Of a stretch of DNA of 64,000 bases, positions 34,638 through 42,291 are shown piece by piece. The notes under the pieces are model-generated. The model was not told where the DNA came from, did no database searches, and worked only from the letters and a program-made list of their open reading frames with translations. How positions within the stretch are numbered: the stretch's first letter is position 1; each line of letters begins with the position of its first letter. Both the position numbers and the translations under genes were made by a program. This DNA is from Proteiniphilum sp. (GTDB taxonomy: Bacteria; Bacteroidota; Bacteroidia; Bacteroidales; Dysgonomonadaceae). The stretch covers positions 25,939 to 89,938 of the forward strand of contig JAHDQF010000037.1 of NCBI GenBank assembly GCA_018433945.1, given 5' to 3'.

Positions 34638-35873
34638 ATGTACAAACCACTTGAAATTGTGAACGATGTATATTACGTGGGGGTGAACGACCGCACGAAA
34701 CATCTCTTCGAAAATCTATGGCCGCTGCCACATGGGATCTCCTATAACGCTTATATCATCGACGACGAGAAACGGGCACTGATCGATACGGTGGATGTCT
34801 GCTATTCCGATCTTTTTTTTCAGAAAGTGACAGCAGTGCTGGGTGACAAGCCTATTGATTACCTGATCGTCAATCATATGGAGCCGGACCACTCCGGATC
34901 GATCGGGTTGCTGATCAACCGCTACCCCGATATTCAGATTGTGGGAAACAAACATACGGTAAAGATGCTCAAGGGGTACTATGGCATTACACGGAATGTG
35001 ATCCTGATTGAAGATATGCATACGCTGAACCTCGGTCGGAACAACCTGCAGTTTTATCTCACCCCCATGATACATTGGCCGGAGACCATGATGACCTATT
35101 TGCAAGAGAAAAAGATGCTCTTCAGTGCCGATGCTTTCGGGGCTTTCGGCACACTCGACGGTGCTGTGCTGGACAGCCAGCTCACCCCAGCACGATACCG
35201 GAGTGAGATGATCCGTTACTACTCCAACATTGTGGGTAAGTTCGGCTCACCCGTGCAGACCGCACTGAAGAAACTGGCAGAGGTGCCGATTGAGGCAATC
35301 TGCTCCACCCATGGTCCCGTATGGACAGTAAAGGAGAACATTGCAAAGGTGGTGAGTCTCTACGACAGGTTAAGCCGCTACGAGGCGGAAAACGGACTGG
35401 TGATCGCCTACGGGAGCATGTATGGTCATACCGAACAGCTGGCGGAGTTGATTGCTGCTGAAGCGGCAGCCAACGGTATCCGTGAGATCGTATTGCACAA
35501 CGTATCGAAGAGCCACGCCTCTGATATCATTCGTGATGTCTTCACCTATAAAGGGTTGATCGTAGGATCACCTACCTACAACAACAAGCTCTACCCCGGC
35601 GTGGAGAGCCTTATCTCTGCCCTGGAGAACAGGTCGCTCAAGAATCGCTTCTTCGGCTATTTCGGCAGCTTCACCTGGGCCGATGCCTCGGCTAAACAGC
35701 TGGCTGCCTTTGTGGAGGAGTCTGAGGTGGAGCTGGTAAGCGATCCGGTAGTGATGAAGCAGGCGATGATGGATGAGGTGGAGGAAAAAGCTCTGACACT
35801 AGCCAGAAACATGGCCTGTAAGCTGTTATCGGGTGCAGCTGTCATACCCGGTAAGAAATCTGACTGTCACTAA
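34638..35873 (+). CDS. FprA-family A-type flavoprotein (diiron flavodiiron protein)
   Basis: The ATG at 34638 gives 411 residues; a TTG at 34629 opens the frame but adds only three residues. The N-terminal metallo-beta-lactamase domain carries the diiron motif NHMEPDHSGSIG (about 80-91), and later histidines in PMIHWPETMMTY and CSTHGPVW. The C-terminal flavodoxin domain begins near residue 255 with YGSMYGHTEQLAEL. Flavodiiron proteins reduce O2 to water or NO to N2O and protect anaerobes. The presence of all ligands suggests an active enzyme. It is followed 15 bases later by nagB. Confidence 0.92.
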   Translation: MYKPLEIVNDVYYVGVNDRTKHLFENLWPLPHGISYNAYIIDDEKRALIDTVDVCYSDLFFQKVTAVLGDKPIDYLIVNHMEPDHSGSIGLLINRYPDIQIVGNKHTVKMLKGYYGITRNVILIEDMHTLNLGRNNLQFYLTPMIHWPETMMTYLQEKKMLFSADAFGAFGTLDGAVLDSQLTPARYRSEMIRYYSNIVGKFGSPVQTALKKLAEVPIEAICSTHGPVWTVKENIAKVVSLYDRLSRYEAENGLVIAYGSMYGHTEQLAELIAAEAAANGIREIVLHNVSKSHASDIIRDVFTYKGLIVGSPTYNNKLYPGVESLISALENRSLKNRFFGYFGSFTWADASAKQLAAFVEESEVELVSDPVVMKQAMMDEVEEKALTLARNMACKLLSGAAVIPGKKSDCH

Positions 35874-35888
35874 ACAAGATATTGAAAC

Positions 35889-36698
35889 ATGAGACTGATT
35901 ATTCAACCCAATGCCGGTCAAATGGCACAGTGGGCAGCTAACTACATCGCTGCAAAAATCATTCAGGCGGCTCCCACAGCCGATAAACCTTTCAAGCTGG
36001 GACTGCCTACCGGCTCATCACCCCTGTTGACCTACAAGGCACTGATCGAACTGTATGAGGCAGGTGCCCTCTCGTTCGAACATGTGATCACCTTCAACAT
36101 GGACGAGTATATCGGACTGCCGGAGGAACACCCCCAGAGCTACCACACGTTCATGTGGGATAACTTCTTCCGCCATATCGATATCAAAAAAGAGAACGTG
36201 CACATTCTCAATGGAATGGCAGATGATCCCGAAGCGGAGTGCGCCGCATATGAGCAGGCCATAACCGAGGCGGGTGGAATCGACCTTTTCCTGGGTGGCA
36301 TCGGCCCCGACGGACACATCGCTTTCAACGAGCCCGGCTCCTCGCTCAGCTCCCGTACCCGCATCAAAACACTCACCACCGATACGGTGATCGCCAACTC
36401 ACGGTTCTTCGACTATGATGTGGAGAAAGTACCCAAAACAGCACTCACTGTGGGAGTGGGAACGGTGCTCGATGCGAAAGAAGTACTTATTCTGGTCAAC
36501 GGTCACCATAAGGCGCGTGCGCTCTTTCACGCTGTGGAGGGAGCTGTTACGCAGATGTGGACCATCAGTGCGCTGCAACTGCACCCCAGGGGCATCATCG
36601 TCTGCGACTATGATGCCTGTGTTGAGTTGAAAGTGGGTACCTACAAGTACTTCCTAGATATTGAGCATAACTATCTCGACCCGGATTCACTGTTGTAG
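35889..36698 (+). CDS. nagB: Glucosamine-6-phosphate deaminase
   Basis: The 269-residue enzyme converts glucosamine 6-phosphate to fructose 6-phosphate and ammonia. [14 protein letters not shown] forms the phosphate loop, [19 protein letters not shown] carries the catalytic Asp, and [20 protein letters not shown] carries the catalytic Asp-His-Glu group. The allosteric GlcNAc-6P region near [15 protein letters not shown] is present. Length is normal (266 in E. coli). It may feed amino sugars recycled from peptidoglycan into glycolysis; no nagA is adjacent. Confidence 0.95.
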   Translation: MRLIIQPNAGQMAQWAANYIAAKIIQAAPTADKPFKLGLPTGSSPLLTYKALIELYEAGALSFEHVITFNMDEYIGLPEEHPQSYHTFMWDNFFRHIDIKKENVHILNGMADDPEAECAAYEQAITEAGGIDLFLGGIGPDGHIAFNEPGSSLSSRTRIKTLTTDTVIANSRFFDYDVEKVPKTALTVGVGTVLDAKEVLILVNGHHKARALFHAVEGAVTQMWTISALQLHPRGIIVCDYDACVELKVGTYKYFLDIEHNYLDPDSLL

Positions 36699-36753
36699 TC
36701 TTCACGCAATGATCTTCATGGTTGTGGTCTTAGGATCATCCTTTTTGTGAGAT

Positions 36754-36781
36754 GGGTTCCTGTATGCAGGTGCAGGAACCC
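36754..36781. terminator. Hairpin between converging nagB and acetyltransferase genes
   Basis: GGGTTCCTG (36754-36762) pairs perfectly with CAGGAACCC (36773-36781), loop 10 bases. A short T-run follows on each side within about ten bases (TTTTT at 36788-36792 on the plus strand; AAAAAG region before it for the minus strand), so it is a plausible bidirectional terminator. Confidence 0.5.
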
Positions 36782-36783
36782 TG

Positions 36784-37119
36784 CTACCTTTTTGGTTTAA
36801 TACCACAGGCCTCTCCGGTAGGTTCATCCTCCGTGCGGTACCAGATATCTGTGAAATCTTCGGGGTGCCTGCGAAATTTAGCAAGGATGTAGGAGCAGGT
36901 GGGGATCACTTTGTATCCTTTTTCACGTGCATATTTTACCATTTCATCGAACAACCTGCCGGCAATACCCTGACCTTCCAGCTCCGGTCGTACGCCGGTG
37001 TGATATGCGTTCAGCACATTATCCTTTACCTCGAAATCGAGTTCTGCGATTTGACGTCCTTCTTGATTGATAAAAAAACTACCTTGGTTCTTTTCGTCAA
37101 TTCTATACTGAATTTCCAT
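36784..37119 (-). CDS. Small GNAT-family N-acetyltransferase (YjdJ-like)
   Basis: The 111-residue protein is a minimal GNAT fold. It has an N-terminal beta hairpin (QYRIDEKNQGSFFINQEGRQ), VRPELEGQGIAGRLFDEMVK as the acetyl-CoA binding loop and helix, and KVIPTCSYILAKFRRHPED. This short form matches the GCN5-related family that includes YjdJ and human GTP-binding-protein-associated NAT-like domains. The acceptor is unknown. It converges with nagB. The last 20 residues (EPTGEACGIKPKR) are polar and probably disordered. Confidence 0.82.
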   Translation of the reverse strand: MEIQYRIDEKNQGSFFINQEGRQIAELDFEVKDNVLNAYHTGVRPELEGQGIAGRLFDEMVKYAREKGYKVIPTCSYILAKFRRHPEDFTDIWYRTEDEPTGEACGIKPKR

Positions 37120-37248
37120 ACGATATATTTTTTGAAGTTTAATTTATTTTCATCGAACGCATTTTTACCCTTATTTGTTCTGTCTGTTCTCACTTGTCTC
37201 AATAAATTATCATGAAAGCAGATTGAACCAAAGCTGTGAAATGGAATT

Positions 37249-37282
37249 TTTGGCGGTCATAATGCTGTTTTTTGTATCTTTG
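37249..37282 (+). promoter_or_regulatory. Promoter upstream of the esterase gene (TTTG, 22 bases, TATCTTTG)
   Basis: TTTG (37249-37252) and TATCTTTG (37275-37282) are spaced by 22 bases, close to the Bacteroidetes optimum of 19-21. Transcription would start near 37288, about 22 bases before the 37310 ATG, which supports that start over earlier in-frame codons. Confidence 0.55.
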
Positions 37283-37309
37283 GAGCAACCTATAATAAAA
37301 TACAATAGA

Positions 37310-38137
37310 ATGAAACGTTTTTCAATCATTTATCTATTACTTGCTGTGTTCACTATAGGTGTTTTTCCTGCCACGGTAGATACAGTGAATGTGTTCAGCA
37401 AAAAAATGGAGAAAAATATCAAAGCAGTGATTATCAAACCGCAATCTTATGACGGACAGACTGCCTTCCCGGTGATCTATTTGTTGCATGGTTATAGCGA
37501 CCGTTACGATAGATGGATCAAAAATGTGCCTCATATCATGGCATTAGCCGATCAATACAGGATGATGATTGTTTGCCCTGATGGTGGTTATAATAGCTGG
37601 TACTGGGATAGTCCGATAGATTCTACTTTTCAGTACGAAACCTTTGTTTCCAAAGAATTGATTGCGTGGGTGGATCAAAATTACAAAACGGTCTCATCGC
37701 GTGAAGGGCGTGCCATCACAGGACTGAGCATGGGTGGTCATGGTGCATTGTACCTGGCTTTTCGCAACCAGGAGGTGTTTGGTGCTTGCGGAAGTATGAG
37801 TGGCGGAGTCGACATCCGGCCGTTCCCGAACAATTGGGATATGTATAGGCTGCTTGGCACGCAACAAGAACACCCCGATAATTGGGAAAAGTATACCGTA
37901 ATGGGTTTACTGCATTTATTAACACCCAATACGCTGAAAATCATTATTGATTGTGGAACGGAGGATTTCTTTTACGCGGTGAATGAAAGGTTGCATAAGG
38001 AACTGTTGTACCGCAATATTCCTCACGATTATATTACCCGTCCCGGTGCTCATAACTGGCAGTACTGGGGTAATGCAGTGAAATACCAGATGCTTTTCTT
38101 CCATGAATTCTTCATTGTACCACAGCATAAAAAGTAA
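37310..38137 (+). CDS. Exported esterase of the esterase D/feruloyl-esterase-like alpha/beta hydrolase family
   Basis: The ATG at 37310 gives 275 residues with a signal peptide (MKRFSIIYLLLAVFTIGVFP); the upstream frame overlaps the promoter. The alpha/beta-hydrolase features are YLLHGYSDRYDRW (oxyanion region, about 57-69), GLSMGGHGALY with the nucleophile Ser140, IIDCGTEDFFYAVNE with the acid, and RPGAHNWQYW with the catalytic His. The order fits esterase D/antigen-85-like enzymes. Substrate is unknown. Its base composition is visibly more AT-rich than the nagB and lgt genes nearby. It precedes a broken phosphoesterase gene by nine bases. Confidence 0.88.
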   Translation: MKRFSIIYLLLAVFTIGVFPATVDTVNVFSKKMEKNIKAVIIKPQSYDGQTAFPVIYLLHGYSDRYDRWIKNVPHIMALADQYRMMIVCPDGGYNSWYWDSPIDSTFQYETFVSKELIAWVDQNYKTVSSREGRAITGLSMGGHGALYLAFRNQEVFGACGSMSGGVDIRPFPNNWDMYRLLGTQQEHPDNWEKYTVMGLLHLLTPNTLKIIIDCGTEDFFYAVNERLHKELLYRNIPHDYITRPGAHNWQYWGNAVKYQMLFFHEFFIVPQHKK

Positions 38138-38146
38138 AATAGTTGT

Positions 38147-38676
38147 ATGAAGAAACGCATTGTATCTCTCCTTTTAATCACAATCGGTTTCACTGTTTTC
38201 GCGCAGCCTCAGAAACCTTTTAAATTCGCATTGATCACCGATACCCATGTCGGCAGTCCGAACAATGACGAGGATCTCTACCGTACCGTGAAGGATATCA
38301 ATTCACTTACTGACATCGCCTTTGTCATTGTTTCCGGCGATGTGACCGAATTCGGTTCTTACAATGAACTGCGCACCGCAAAGTGCCTGCTGGACGATTT
38401 GAATGTTCCGTATTATGCGATCCCTGGAAATCACGACTCCAACTGGTCGGAAAGCGGAACGAACGACTTCCTGCGAATATTCGGTGGCGAAACATTTGGA
38501 TTTACCTACAACGGGTACAAGTTTATCGGGATGGCTATGGTGCATCGGATGGTACTTTTCTCTGGAAATACAGGATCTCAAACGGACTGATTAATATGAT
38601 TTTGCCCACTGATGACGGCGAGTTATACGTTTCGGCAATGGACGGCAAACTGGTTCAATTGAAAATTCATCACTGA
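38147..38676 (+). pseudogene. Broken calcineurin-like phosphoesterase/PQQ-propeller gene with a large internal deletion
   Basis: The frame from 38147 encodes a signal peptide (MKKRIVSLLLITIGFTVFA), then a metallophosphoesterase start: LITDTHVG (Asp/His metal ligands), VSGDVTEFG and IPGNHDSN. After about residue 130 homology stops and the frame runs to a stop at 38590. In the next frame DGTFLWKYRISNGLINMILP, followed by LYVSAMDGKLVQL, is the last blade of a PQQ-type beta-propeller and ends at 38676. Intact relatives of about 600 residues join these two domains. An internal deletion near 38545 therefore removed most of the gene and shifted frame. The catalytic domain is incomplete, so no enzyme is expected. 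Confidence 0.8.
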
Positions 38677-38678
38677 GA

Positions 38679-38713
38679 CTGTATCTTGTATCTTGTGTCT
38701 TGTGTCTTGTGTC
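38679..38713. repeat. Heptamer tandem repeat (TTGTGTC), five units
   Basis: CTGTATC, TTGTATC and three TTGTGTC units lie end to end just before the stop codon of the converging helicase gene. The array begins three bases after the stop of the pseudogene remnant. Short variable heptamer arrays are common in Bacteroidetes intergenic regions. Confidence 0.75.
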
Positions 38714-38715
38714 TT

Positions 38716-41700
38716 TCATAACTGCACAACTTTTCCCAGCTTCACATAAAAAACAAATCCTTTTACATGCTCAAAACCCATCTCTTCGATGGCCTTCACA
38801 TAACGGTGTACCTGCCGGATATATCGCGGATCCTCCACTTCTCCGAACTTGTAGTCGGCCACGATCACCTCGTCGTGGCCAATCATCACCCTGTCGGGGC
38901 GTCGGAACCCCCACTCGGGATGCAACAACTCTCTCTCATTCAATACAGTATATTTACCGCTGTACCATTCAGCCACTGCGTGATGAGAGAGCATGTTGCG
39001 TAACATGTGAACGATCTCATCCCGATCCTGTTCAGGCAGTTCCCCCTCTGAAATTTTTTGCTCTACAGCCTGTGGCAGGTCTGCCATTGTCACCACATTG
39101 CTGACGATGGCATGCATCAGCATCCCATAGTCGCGGCTGCCGTCATCGGTGAAGTAGCCAATGCCGTTGAGGCGCATCCGCAGGCGGTTATCAATGGGTA
39201 TGGCATGCCCCTGACCTGTTTTGGTGACAACCACCTCTTCACGCTCTTTCCTGCTGACCGATTTGGCATCGCCATAGAGAAGGCAATGCTTCTCTTCGGA
39301 GAAATAGTTGCGCAGGTCGACCAGCTCCTTCCTCTCCTCTTGCGAAGGCTCAGGAGCAGAAGTGATGCTGCGCCAGAGCAGGTCTGAAATGTTGGATATT
39401 TTTTCAGGTTTGAGGGGGAAGGGTGCATAGGCAATCAACCGGTGTTTGGCACGGGTGAATGCCACATAGAGCATGTTGAGGTTGTCGATATAGGTAAACC
39501 GTCTCTCCTCCAGGTAATCTTTTCGAAAGATGGTCTCTGTCAGCCTTTTCCCATACTTGAGGGGTGCGATGCGCAACTTGTCAAATGGAGCCTCCCCGGG
39601 TTTACACCAGATGATATGGCTCTTTCCGGAACCATGGTCTGTGTCCCAACTGAGAAAGGGCATAATCACAGCACCAAAGCCGAGACCTTTCGACTTGTGA
39701 ATGGTGATCAACCGGATGGCATCCTGGTTGTCGGGTGAGAAGAGCGCCTTTTTGTGACCTGTCTCATCCCACCACTCCAGGAAGCTGTTGAGATCACCTG
39801 AACGGTTGCTGCTGAAACGGAGCGCGATATCGAGGAATGCCTGCAGATGAGCACTCTCTTTCTCATCCAGCGCATCGGCAGTCTGTGAGAAAAAGGTCTC
39901 AATCATCTCGTAAAAGGGAAGTGTTGCCAACTCTTTGATTTGTGTCTGCAACTCCGGAGGAAATTCACCGGAATGTTCCGTATAACTTTTGATTGCCTCT
40001 TCAGGGGTGATATGCCGCCGAAAGCGTTCATACTCATAGTGCGCCATCATGCGATGGGTGGGATCGTTGGGATGCTGGAAATGGCGCATCAGTGCAATCA
40101 CAGCCTTGACAGCCTGTGCCTTGCCGATCAGCAACGCTTCGTTGGAGATGATGTCGTAGCGGTAATGCCCTCCAGCGTTTTGATCGGCATACGCCAGTAA
40201 CCTGTCGGCAACCTCTGCCGCCTCCTTGTTGGTGCGGACCAGAATGGCCATCTCCTTTAGTGTAAACCCCTGATCCTGAAGCGATTCAATCTCATGAGGC
40301 AGTTGCTCCAGTGCTTTTTCTTTCCAGCTTTGATCTTCATCTTCGGTTAGAAAAGTTATTTTGACCTGACCGCCGCTATCTTTTTTATGTGGTGGCAGCT
40401 CCTGATATACCTCTGCGTAAGCATCCCTGATCTGGGTATTGGGAGATGCTTCCGGAATGGGATTTTCATTTTCTGTCATCAGCCTGTTGACCTCCTCCTG
40501 CAGGAGTGTTGCAGCATTGGTAAAGAATGCATTGTTAAACCGGACGATATGGGCATCGCTGCGCCAGTTGGTGTCGAGCAGGTGGCTGCGGATATTCTCA
40601 CTGTGCAGCTCCTCCTCCACTGTCTCTTCCAGCAGGCGCCAGTCAGAGTTTCGCCAGCGGTAGATGCTCTGTTTCACATCTCCCACGATCAGGTTGAAGT
40701 TGCCGGAGGCGAGGCTCTCCCGTAACAATGGCATGAAGTTGTGCCACTGCATGCGAGAGGTATCCTGAAACTCATCGATCATGTAGTGGGTAAGGAGGGT
40801 GCCTGTTTTCTCAAAGATGAATGGAGCATCCGTACCGGCGATGATATGGTTCAACAGCTCTGTGGTGTCGGAGAGGAAGAGGGTGTTATGCTCCTGCTGC
40901 AGGCTTCGCAGCCGGTTTTTGATATCACTCAGGATGCCAAGGGTGTAGAAGTTTTGCAGAATGACCTTCGCGGTGTGATAGGTGAGATTCTCATTGTAGA
41001 GTCTGATTACTTCTTTGATGCAGTCATTTAATCCGTTGTGATAGGCTTCCGCAATTTGAGATGCGATTTCCGGTTGGGCCTTCTTTGCACGCCATCCCTC
41101 CAGGTGATCGGGAAAAGAGAAAAAGGTGTTGGATAGGTTGGGCTGTTCTCCCCTTGCTATCTGCTCCAGTTTGAAAAATTGGGATCTGCTCCCACCAATA
41201 AAATCGGAGGGTTGCAAGCCATGGTTTTGGATGATTGAAACAGCCTTTACTCCTACTTTTTTTAGTTCATTTTCATAACTTCTGATGATTCGCATCAGCA
41301 TCTGACGGTAGGTCTCCAAAAACTCCTTGTCCTGTATCACAGCAAATTCCTCGGCTGTCAATGACTTATAGGTCTCATTGGTGAGCTGTGCCGCCAACTC
41401 ATACACCTGGCTTTCAATCTTCCAGTTCTGTCCTTCTTCAATGCTTTCCTGCATGTATCGCAGCAGCCAGTCGGAAAGGGTGCTGTTCTCCGGTTTGTCC
41501 AACTCAGAGAGCATCAGGTCTACAGCTTCCATCAGCATGGTTGACTCCTCTACCTCAATGTTGTATCCCCCTGCCAGACCAATTTCACGGGTGAATGCCC
41601 GCATGGTGCGCTGAAAAAAGCGATCGATGGTGCTGATGTTGAAAGCAGAGTAGTCGTGCAATATGGTCTCTAGAATACCCCTGGAGAGCTCACGGATGCG

Positions 41701-41970
41701 CGACTCACTCATGGTGAACTCCCGCATCAGACGCTCCAGGTAGCTGGACGGCTTGCCAGAAGCCAGTCGGTGCAGCTCCACCACGATGCGCGACTTCATC
41801 TCATCGGTGGCTTTGTTGGTAAAGGTTACTGCCAGAATATGGCTGTGGTTGTTGGGACGGGAAAAGAGCAAGCGCAGGTACTCACCGGTCAGCCGGTGTG
41901 TCTTGCCCGATCCGGCTGAGGCTTTGATCAGATGGAGCAACTCCCGTTCAGATGATGCGTGACTTGGCAT
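38716..41970 (-). CDS. RecB/AddA-like UvrD helicase with C-terminal PD-(D/E)XK nuclease
   Basis: The start is set at the ATG 41968-41970 (MPSHASSERELLHLIKASAG), giving 1084 residues. SF1 helicase motifs are the Walker A ASAGSGKTHRL (about 17-27), VTFTNKATDEM, MIDEFQDTSRMQWHNF (motif II), GDVKQSIYRWR (motif III) and, in the second half, TIHKSKGLGFGAV and LYVAFTRAKHRL. The C-terminal VIVADYKFGEV, with its DYK motif, is the RecB-family nuclease. Together these indicate processing of double-strand DNA ends. No AddB/RecC partner is adjacent. It overlaps the end of the SUI1-family gene by 23 bases. Confidence 0.9.
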   Translation of the reverse strand: MPSHASSERELLHLIKASAGSGKTHRLTGEYLRLLFSRPNNHSHILAVTFTNKATDEMKSRIVVELHRLASGKPSSYLERLMREFTMSESRIRELSRGILETILHDYSAFNISTIDRFFQRTMRAFTREIGLAGGYNIEVEESTMLMEAVDLMLSELDKPENSTLSDWLLRYMQESIEEGQNWKIESQVYELAAQLTNETYKSLTAEEFAVIQDKEFLETYRQMLMRIIRSYENELKKVGVKAVSIIQNHGLQPSDFIGGSRSQFFKLEQIARGEQPNLSNTFFSFPDHLEGWRAKKAQPEIASQIAEAYHNGLNDCIKEVIRLYNENLTYHTAKVILQNFYTLGILSDIKNRLRSLQQEHNTLFLSDTTELLNHIIAGTDAPFIFEKTGTLLTHYMIDEFQDTSRMQWHNFMPLLRESLASGNFNLIVGDVKQSIYRWRNSDWRLLEETVEEELHSENIRSHLLDTNWRSDAHIVRFNNAFFTNAATLLQEEVNRLMTENENPIPEASPNTQIRDAYAEVYQELPPHKKDSGGQVKITFLTEDEDQSWKEKALEQLPHEIESLQDQGFTLKEMAILVRTNKEAAEVADRLLAYADQNAGGHYRYDIISNEALLIGKAQAVKAVIALMRHFQHPNDPTHRMMAHYEYERFRRHITPEEAIKSYTEHSGEFPPELQTQIKELATLPFYEMIETFFSQTADALDEKESAHLQAFLDIALRFSSNRSGDLNSFLEWWDETGHKKALFSPDNQDAIRLITIHKSKGLGFGAVIMPFLSWDTDHGSGKSHIIWCKPGEAPFDKLRIAPLKYGKRLTETIFRKDYLEERRFTYIDNLNMLYVAFTRAKHRLIAYAPFPLKPEKISNISDLLWRSITSAPEPSQEERKELVDLRNYFSEEKHCLLYGDAKSVSRKEREEVVVTKTGQGHAIPIDNRLRMRLNGIGYFTDDGSRDYGMLMHAIVSNVVTMADLPQAVEQKISEGELPEQDRDEIVHMLRNMLSHHAVAEWYSGKYTVLNERELLHPEWGFRRPDRVMIGHDEVIVADYKFGEVEDPRYIRQVHRYVKAIEEMGFEHVKGFVFYVKLGKVVQL

Positions 41971-42286
41971 ATCCCTCTTTTTGCAAAATATCCAGCACTT
42001 TTGTCCGGTGGTCGCCCTGAACGATGATCTCACCATCCTTGGCCGATCCGCCCACGCCGCATCTCATCTTGAGCAGCTTGCCCAGCACCTGCAGATCTTC
42101 GTCGCTTCCCCGGAAACCGGTGACCAGTGTCACCGCCTTTCCCTTGCGGTTGCGCTTGTCCAGGCTGATGCGTAGCAACTGCTTCTCTTTGGGGACGATG
42201 GCTTCACTCTCCTCATCCTCCTGCCGGTAATGGTAATCGGGATTGGTAGAGTAAACAATGTTGAGTCGTTTCTTCCAGTTGTTCAT
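41948..42286 (-). CDS. SUI1/eIF1-family translation factor (YciH-like)
   Basis: The 112-residue protein has an N-terminal charged region (about 1-35) and a SUI1 domain: RKGKAVTLVTGFRGSDEDLQ, LLKMRCGVGGSAKDGEIIVQ, and GDHRTKVLDILQKEGYAKS. This is the bacterial YciH-type relative of eukaryotic initiation factor 1, which can influence start-codon fidelity; its role in bacteria is poorly defined. The gene lies 6 bases after the Na/Pi cotransporter gene and its 3' end overlaps the start of the helicase gene. Confidence 0.9.
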   Translation of the reverse strand: MNNWKKRLNIVYSTNPDYHYRQEDEESEAIVPKEKQLLRISLDKRNRKGKAVTLVTGFRGSDEDLQVLGKLLKMRCGVGGSAKDGEIIVQGDHRTKVLDILQKEGYAKSRII

Positions 42287-42291
42287 TTCAT

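Noticed and set aside
37175-37309. 45-residue upstream extension of the esterase frame
   Set aside because: A promoter match lies inside it, and the signal peptide begins at the ATG at 37310.
41971-42036. 22-residue N-terminal extension of the RecB/AddA-like protein
   Set aside because: It is read through SUI1-family coding sequence in another frame, and the helicase similarity starts after Met at 41970.
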